From: CAYZEZ01 sp964477295
GTDB lineage: Bacteria; Bacteroidota; Bacteroidia; Bacteroidales; SM23-62
Length of the DNA stretch: 7,674 nt
Assembly: GCA_964477295.1 (NCBI GenBank)
Contig: CAYZEZ010000234.1
Coordinates: 1-7,674 of the forward strand
Direction of reading: 5' to 3'
Shown: positions 1 through 6,300 of the stretch, piece by piece
How positions within the stretch are numbered: the first letter of the stretch is position 1
How the letters are laid out: each line of letters opens with the position of its first letter
The notes under the pieces: generated by a model
What the model saw: only the letters and a program-made list of their open reading frames with translations
Database searches by the model: none
What the model was told of the DNA's origin: nothing
Program-made: the position numbers and the translations under genes

Positions 1-163
1 TTTCTGTGAATTATTTTATCCAAAAGATCAGTTTAGATCGATAAAGTTAATATTTTTTTTTGATTAGAAACTGTTATCGATATGTTAAAATACTTAACGT
101 TACAGAGATATAAATTATTTCAGCATATTGCAAAATCCATGAGTTTTTCTAATACACCCTAAT
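1..163. other. AT-rich intergenic region, no gene seen
   Basis: This stretch lies downstream of the propeller gene, which stops at 164-166. It is strongly AT-rich and has stop codons in all frames. It contains a run of nine Ts at 53-61, an 8-base inverted repeat (ATCGATAA at 37-44 and TTATCGAT at 74-81, 29 bases apart) and a weak 5-bp hairpin at 84-98. None of these forms a convincing intrinsic terminator for the minus-strand gene, because no stem is followed by a U-run in that direction. I see no clear Bacteroidota promoter (TTTG / TAnnTTTG) either. Confidence 0.7.
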
Positions 164-3100
164 CTACCACTCGGGGATCCTGCCAGGTGTCCACGGAACC
201 TCTATCTCCTCCATTTTATTCTCCAGGTTGAGGATGTCGCTATGGATCATTTTGATCTCTTCCAGGAGGGGAGGAAATTCTTCGAGAAGAATCTCGTAAT
301 TATCGGTTTCTGTTTTAGTTACATCTGATGTAGACCTGGAGTGCACAGATAGAATAACACTCAGTCTTCTGTTCAGGGGCATGTCGGCTGGAGGAACTTC
401 TTCCCAGCTTGCTGTTGCAGGCTGGCCATTGAACGTAAACAGCACATCATTGATCCTTATTTCGAGGGCTGCAGCTTCTTCTATAAGACCTGATGCAGAG
501 CCCGGGGTATACAGAAGGGACTGGCGGATATATTTTATCCTGTTATTCAGCTCATTGGTGAATTTGTATGCTCCCTGAATCGATCTTCTTAACTTGGAAA
601 CCTTAGTATGAAAGGCAACCAGTTCTTCCCTGCTGGCTGCCGGCAAGGTGGTATTATTCAGTGTGACTACTTTGAATTCGACAGGAGGGACAAGTTCGGT
701 TATTGCACCTCCGGCACTTTTACGGAGAGAAACAAAGTAGGTCCCGGGCAAAGCCAGATAGTGGCTTGGATCGGAAGAAAAAGGATCATAATCATTATTC
801 TTAATACTTACCGGCGTTGTGCTTGGATATTTCAGGTCCCATGTTATCCTGTTGATTCCTTTTTTAGGTTTGGCCGTCAAACGCCTCACTTCGTATCCGC
901 CTGCATCGGTAACGGTAAAGATCAGGAATGGGGGATCTTCCATTTCTTCGGCCCTTAGTTGTTCAACGGATGGTTGGGGTATTGGCTTTTTTGCCTCGAA
1001 CAGCTCTTTTTCTTTCTGATGCCTTAAATCTTTTAATGTTATTAATGAATCAGATAAATAATATGTAAAAGTTGCCCCAAAGCCAGGGTTCTTTGCGATA
1101 AAATAGGTTGATCCCTGGCTTCCTTTATTCCTGGCAGTTACATACATAAGGGCATCTTTTACCGGGAAGATGTAAGCCGTTTTATTGATCAAATCTGATG
1201 ACACTTCCCTCAGTGGCGAGTAATCGTCGAGGATGTAAAATCCCCTCCCGAATGTGGCCAGCACAAGGTCCGATTCCCGTTCCTGGATGACTATGTCTTT
1301 AACGGCAACTGAGGGCAAACCGGACTTTAACCGGATCCATTCCTGCCCGCCGTCCGGGGAGAACCAGGCTCCGAATTCTGTTCCGGCAAAAAGCAGGTTG
1401 GGATTGATAAAATCCTGNNNNNNNNNNNNNNNNNNNNNNNNNNNNNNNNNNNNNNNNNNNNNNNNNNNNNNNNNNNNNNNNNNNNNNNNNNNNNNNNNNN
1501 NNNNNNNNNNNNNNNNNGATTCTGCCAATGAAACAGCCATGCCGAACTGGGAGGTGGATACATCTTTAGCCACCGCATCATAACTCCAGTAATGGTCCAT
1601 GACGGGCCAGGTATTCCTGTCGATCTTTGCTGTTATGTCATCGCTGATAACCTCCCAGGCATCGCCGCGATTATCGCTTCTGAAAACTTTGTTGGCAGCA
1701 ATGTATAAGCGGGTATTTGAGTGGGGACTTATGATGAAGGGAGTATCCCAGTTCCATTTATATGTTTTCTCATCTTTCCGGGGCCTTGGTTTAATGTACA
1801 TGTTCTCACCGCTTTTGCGGTCGTACCGGTTGATATGCCCATACTGTGATTCGCAATATACGATATCAGGATTTTCAGGATCGATGGCTACCCAGAAACC
1901 ATCGCCACCCCAGGTAACATACCATTCATCGCTGGCGACACCTGTACTTTTTGTATTTCTTGATGGCCCGCCCATAGAATTATTATCCTGTGTGCCGCCG
2001 TACACGTTGTAAAACGGGAGGCCGTTATCGACATTCACCCTGTAGAATTGAGTTACCGGAAGGTTTGATTTAAAGAGATAATTCTTTCCGGCGTCGAACG
2101 ATTCATACACTCCGCCATCTCCACCAATAAGGAAGTGCCCGGGATCATCCGGATCGATCCACATGGCATGGTCATCCACATGGCGTTCGTTATTCCCCAG
2201 GCTGTTCCATGATTTGCCTCCATCCCGCGTAACCTGCGTAACAGTTTCTGTCGAGTAAACTACATCCACATCTGTGGGATCACATACAATCTCATTGTAA
2301 TACTGGCCGCTGCTGGCATGTGAACTCATTTTTTTCCACGACTCACCCCTGTCAGTCGACCTGAAGAATCCGCCTTTATCGTCGCGTGCCTCAATGATTG
2401 CATAAACCACATCGGTATTCACCGGTGAAAGGGCAATCCCAATTCCTCCCATATCTACTGTGGGCAGTCCTTTTTTTAGTTTTTTCCAGGTTTCCCCGCC
2501 ATCGGTTGATTTATGAATGGCAGATTCAGGTCCGCCACCGATTTTAGTGTAGACATGACGACGGCGCTGTTCTGAGGTGGCATACATGATTTCGGGACGG
2601 CAGGGATCAATGATCACATTATTGATCCCGGTGTTTTCACTTATTTCAAGCACTTTGTTCCAGGTCTTTCCGCCATCGGTAGTTTTGTATAATCCACGAT
2701 CGCCACCGGGTCCCCAGGCAGATCCTTCTGCGGCTACAAAAACCACATCAGAATTTCGGGGATCAATTACAATCCCACCGATCTGACGTGATTCTTTCAG
2801 TCCCATATTTTCCCATGATTGTCCTCCGTCAAGTGATTTCCAAACACCGTTACCATATCCCAGGGCACGCTGGTGGTTGTTCTCGCCGGTACCGACCCAA
2901 ATCACGCTATGATTGTTTGGATCCATGGTAACCACCCCCATAGAGTAAACATCATGATTATCAAAGACAGGGCTGAAGGTGATGCCTGAATTAATGGTTT
3001 TCCAGACATGCCCGGAGGCTACGGCTACATAATATTCCTTATGGTTATCCGGATTTACGGCGAAATCCGCAATCCGCCCGGAGGAAAAGGCCGGACCTAT

Positions 3101-3238
3101 ACTTCTCCATTTAAGACCAGAGAAAGTGCTGGTCTTGTAAGTGGAAGATTTTTCTGAAGATTGATTTTTTTTCTTTTGTGCCTGGAGGGGAAGAGAGATG
3201 ATTAATCCTGCCAGGAGCAGAAATAACAGTCGTTTCAT
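164..3238 (-). CDS. Secreted Asp-box (BNR) beta-propeller protein, sortilin/Vps10-like family
   Basis: Seen: ATG at 3238-3236, then a Sec signal peptide (K2R3, a Leu/Ile-rich core, likely cleavage near LQA-Q, residues 20-21) with no lipobox Cys. Asp-box motifs (S/T-x-D-x-G-x-S/T-W type) fall at residues 135-142, 186-193, 244-251, 294-301, 337-344 and 627-634, with degenerate copies at 81-88, 380-387 and 521-528. Other segments I recall as conserved in the family are GGTQDNNS (414-421), WGGDGF (443-448) and FGRGFYILDDYSPLR (663-677). After the propeller come a FlgD-like Ig fold (about 768-838, with WDL and PGTY) and a charged helical, possibly coiled-coil tail (868-1012). Known: Asp-boxes are structural turns between propeller blades, so the common database name 'glycosyl hydrolase' is not proof of catalysis. 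Inferred: a periplasmic or surface binding or scaffold protein of unknown ligand. There is no T9SS tail. A 100-N gap replaces residues 574-607 or so; the true protein is probably near 1090 residues. The family is secure, the function is not. Confidence 0.93.
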   Translation of the reverse strand: MKRLLFLLLAGLIISLPLQAQKKKNQSSEKSSTYKTSTFSGLKWRSIGPAFSSGRIADFAVNPDNHKEYYVAVASGHVWKTINSGITFSPVFDNHDVYSMGVVTMDPNNHSVIWVGTGENNHQRALGYGNGVWKSLDGGQSWENMGLKESRQIGGIVIDPRNSDVVFVAAEGSAWGPGGDRGLYKTTDGGKTWNKVLEISENTGINNVIIDPCRPEIMYATSEQRRRHVYTKIGGGPESAIHKSTDGGETWKKLKKGLPTVDMGGIGIALSPVNTDVVYAIIEARDDKGGFFRSTDRGESWKKMSSHASSGQYYNEIVCDPTDVDVVYSTETVTQVTRDGGKSWNSLGNNERHVDDHAMWIDPDDPGHFLIGGDGGVYESFDAGKNYLFKSNLPVTQFYRVNVDNGLPFYNVYGGTQDNNSMGGPSRNTKSTGVASDEWYVTWGGDGFWVAIDPENPDIVYCESQYGHINRYDRKSGENMYIKPRPRKDEKTYKWNWDTPFIISPHSNTRLYIAANKVFRSDNRGDAWEVISDDITAKIDRNTWPVMDHYWSYDAVAKDVSTSQFGMAVSLAEXXXXXXXXXXXXXXXXXXXXXXXXXXXXXXXXXXQDFINPNLLFAGTEFGAWFSPDGGQEWIRLKSGLPSVAVKDIVIQERESDLVLATFGRGFYILDDYSPLREVSSDLINKTAYIFPVKDALMYVTARNKGSQGSTYFIAKNPGFGATFTYYLSDSLITLKDLRHQKEKELFEAKKPIPQPSVEQLRAEEMEDPPFLIFTVTDAGGYEVRRLTAKPKKGINRITWDLKYPSTTPVSIKNNDYDPFSSDPSHYLALPGTYFVSLRKSAGGAITELVPPVEFKVVTLNNTTLPAASREELVAFHTKVSKLRRSIQGAYKFTNELNNRIKYIRQSLLYTPGSASGLIEEAAALEIRINDVLFTFNGQPATASWEEVPPADMPLNRRLSVILSVHSRSTSDVTKTETDNYEILLEEFPPLLEEIKMIHSDILNLENKMEEIEVPWTPGRIPEW
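1418..1517. other. Assembly gap of exactly 100 Ns inside the propeller gene
   Basis: The run is exactly 100 unknown bases, the usual placeholder for a gap of unmeasured length. On the minus strand the last known bases before it are TC, so the first hidden base completes a TCN codon, which is Ser whatever it is. That leaves 99 Ns, or 33 nominal codons, before the frame resumes at CAG GAT TTT (Gln-Asp-Phe). The reading frame is therefore continuous across the placeholder. The flanks (SLAE before, NPNLLFAGTEFG after) are both recognisable segments of the same family, so one gene spans the gap. Confidence 0.98.
3176..3238 (-). other. Sec signal peptide of the propeller protein
   Basis: Residues 1-21 have a short basic n-region (Lys2, Arg3), a hydrophobic core of about 14 residues and a small-residue c-region ending LQAQ. 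Lys-rich mature sequence (KKKNQ) follows directly. This pattern supports the ATG at 3238 as the true start. No Cys is available for lipidation, so signal peptidase I processing is expected. Confidence 0.85.
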
Positions 3239-3319
3239 AGTTCAGGGATTTATAATTTTTGTAAAAATCAACATTACCCAACTTTCTTTCTAAAAAAAAT
3301 GATTTTCAGCATGTTTAAC

Positions 3320-3354
3320 AAAAAAACCGCGGAGGTTCGCTGACCCCCGCGGTT
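3320..3354 (-). terminator. Intrinsic terminator after the large T9SS gene
   Basis: Read on the minus strand, an 11-bp stem (AACCGCGGGGG pairing with CCTCCGCGGTT, one G-U pair) encloses an 8-base loop and runs into a T tract (seven Ts including the last two of the stem, then GTT). The stem begins 22 bases after the stop codon of the large gene at 3377-3379. There is no U-run on the other side, so it works in one direction only. It should end transcripts of the large gene before the propeller gene, which then needs its own promoter in the remaining 80 bases or so. Confidence 0.88.
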
Positions 3355-3376
3355 ATTATGCATGGCTGATTTTCAC

Positions 3377-6300
3377 CTATTCAATAATCAGCTTTTCGAT
3401 CTGGATATGGTCGGCCGTCCTGACTTTCATAAGGTAGATGCCTGCATCGAAACGGGACAGGTCGAGTGTCTCTGATAATTCGCTATACACTTCTAATGTC
3501 CTGATCATCATCACCTGTCCGTTCAGGCTGGTGATGGTTATTTCGAATTCGGTATCTGTCTCTGCAGCCAGTTTCAGGGTGAATTTCCCCTGGCTTGGAT
3601 TTGGATATACCTCAAACAGGTTGTTGCTCAACATCTGGTCTATACCTGTCCCAATTGAAACAGTCACTGTCCAGTCTTCTGTGGTTTCATCTTCTGCGGT
3701 TACTGTATAAGTGACCGGGCTGGTGAAATCCTGTGCTACTCCCGATGCCGGATCAATAGTGGCATAATCTGAAACGGTTATTGTTGGTGTAAGTGATGTA
3801 ACAACCGTACCTTCTGCCACTTCGATATCAACTGTTTTGTTTGTTGAATTGATAACAGCATCACCCGTTTGTTCGGCCAGTACAAAGGACAAAATATCCT
3901 TTTCACTGCTTATTACAAAAGGAACTATATCGGCAGCGCTACGGCTGGCGACCTCAGCTTCTGTGTTGTATTCAAGGACAATACCTGTAACACTCTGTAA
4001 TCCGGAAGGAATTGCAGTTCCAATGTAATCGGCATCATAGAAATGTGCCCTGAAGACCGTAACGTCTGTCCCCTGTTCCAGGTCATAATTGGTTCCGCCG
4101 GTAAAATTGCTTCCGGCATCTGTGAAGGTAACCCCTCTTAACGTGACCACTTCGCATTCATAATCGTTGTAATTTGTATTTAACTCTGCAGCAGTGACAA
4201 CGACAGGTGTTATTGTATTTCCTGTTGAGGTAGCCGTTCCGGGATCTTCTAGCGGATGGATCTGTATCAGACCACTATAATCTTCCAGCGTACCCACGAG
4301 TCCCGTTATGCCATCACCTGTATTATAAACGGTGGTAATATTTCCATCCGGGTCATCGATCTCGATACCTCCGGTAGCATCCTGTACATATTTCTTACTT
4401 CTGTAAGAAATGGCATATGTAAGTATTACTTCTCCGGTAAGCTTATACAGGGTTGCGTTGTCGGTTGTACCGGCACGCAGATCGGCCATGGTAGCGACCT
4501 CAATGGGTCCCTGAACCGTTACAGTTACCGCCCAAACCTGTTCTGTGGCATCCTGTGCGGTTACTGTGTAATTTACAGCTGAACTGAAATCCTGGGCTAC
4601 TCCGGATAAAGGATCGATGGTTGCACCACCTGATACCGTTATTGTTGGAGTAAGTGCAGTCAGGCTGGTGCCATATTTAACTTCAGCTGTAACAGTATGG
4701 TTTACCGCATCTATTGTTGCAGCTTTTGTCTCATCAGCGAGCACAAAGGTGACGATATCATTTTCACTGCTCGGAGTGGTTTTTTCAGTCACCGTAACGG
4801 TATAAACTTTAATATGTTGCCTGTCTTCAGCGGTTACAGTAAATTCAACAGGACCGCCTGAGAAGTCAACCGAATCACCCGAGGCCGGTTCAACGCCTGC
4901 ATTGGGTGAAACCTCAATGTATGGGAACAGGCTGTCGAGTTTAGTCCCGAGCGCTACTTCAACTGCGATGGTTGCGGCGGCAGAATCGATCACTGCCGGC
5001 ATGGTCTGCTCTGCAAGCGAGAATGAATCAATTTCTGCGAGCGTATCGGATGGCATAGTAAGCAAGCCCAGATTGTCGTAAATATCTATATCCATAACCT
5101 TCCATTCAGAGTTGAATGCATTTGTGCCGGCGGAAGAGGGCCAGTCATCATTTCCATATATAATAAAATCTTTCCTCCGGATGGTATGGTTTTCTCCGGC
5201 GCCGGTTATGCCAGCCACATCAAAATTTGCCGCATCATCCGGATCACCGAAAATATCTATGATAATCCATTCACCATCGACGTTCTTTTCTATTGCCCTG
5301 GCATCATTCCCATTGAAATTAATCACACTGGGGTATGAAAGTTGTTCATCGGCATCTGCAGGATCGAAATAGGTGGTAGGGGTAAATTCGTCATCATCCG
5401 AAATGATGATCCAGAAATCTCCTGCTGCTATACTGCTGCCACCCGGGAAATAATGATAAAACGCCCAGCCACCGCCATTATTTGATTCAGCAATCCTGTA
5501 ATTATCAAGTGACACTGCTGCGTCGGTTGGATTATAAATTTCAAAGGCTTTCCTGTTGTTCCCACCTTCAATGTATTCAGTGATGAACAGGTCCGGACCA
5601 ATGGTAGTGAAGACCCAGGTAGTATCATCCATGATTCCGTCAAACACATTATCCTGGAAATCCTTGAATGCTCCTGCATCGACATTAACATAGTAGGTTG
5701 TACTCCTCTCAAGGGGCATGCCCGGTTCAATATGTACCTCATTCCACTGAAGAACAACCTGTTCACTGCTGACCGGGATGGTCTCAAGAACAGAATCATC
5801 CGCTTTCTTCTTAATAATGATATTGCCTGTTCCCTTGTATACCAGTTCGTCCAGTGCAAGAATTAAAACAGGAGAAGTAGTAACATTTGAATCCTTGTTT
5901 GCCGGCTCCAGACTATGGATCATTGGTTTTATCGTATCTGTCAGGTAAAAGACCCCACCTTCATCGAAGAAATTAAAATCATCGGCCCAGGTAATCCTGA
6001 AATAGGTCGAGTCTAGTCCGGCATCACGGGGGATTGCCAGTACAAATGAATCCTGTTCTGCAAAGACCTTGGTATCTTCTTCTCCCAGCACCGGGAACCA
6101 GACCGCTTCTTCAAAGCCGCGAGCCCATATTTGAATACTATCCAGGCCATCTGATGTCCACCTGACGATAGCAGTATCTCCTGTATAGAAGTTTTCACCT
6201 CCGATGGGATATACAAGCTTCAGCGTTCTTGGATCGCTCACTGTAAAGGTCCATGTAGTATCCGCTGTTATTCCCCTGAAGGCATTTCCTGCCTTATCGG

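Noticed and set aside
37..81. 8-base inverted repeat ATCGATAA / TTATCGAT as an operator or attachment site
   Set aside because: The arms are short, 29 bases apart, contain the self-complementary ATCGAT, and lie in AT-rich DNA with no gene on either side in the window. Chance is the simplest explanation.
1599..2012. Open frame of 137 codons on the plus strand opposite the propeller gene
   Set aside because: It is antisense to conserved family motifs of the propeller protein and shows no family features of its own. Other plus-strand frames at 381-1019, 2577-2786 and 3438-5372 were rejected for the same reason.
164..3238. Calling the propeller protein a sialidase or GH74 xyloglucanase
   Set aside because: Asp-boxes occur in many non-enzymatic propellers, and I cannot place the sialidase Arg triad or the GH74 catalytic Asp pair in the sequence.
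3269..3298. Possible Bacteroidota promoter for the propeller gene (TAATGTTG on the minus strand, 31 bases before the ATG)
   Set aside because: It differs from TAnnTTTG at one position and has no TTG/TTTG element at the expected 19-21 base spacing, only a T run. In such AT-rich DNA this match is expected by chance.
3653..5038. The three DUF5018-like repeats as an assembly duplication
   Set aside because: The copies differ at many codons and are spaced unevenly with a distinct domain between two of them, so they are real protein repeats and not a misassembly.
5428..5859. Open frame of 143 codons on the minus strand inside the large gene
   Set aside because: It overlaps a strongly supported domain string in another frame, has no recognisable domain, and its composition looks like an out-of-frame reading of the real gene.
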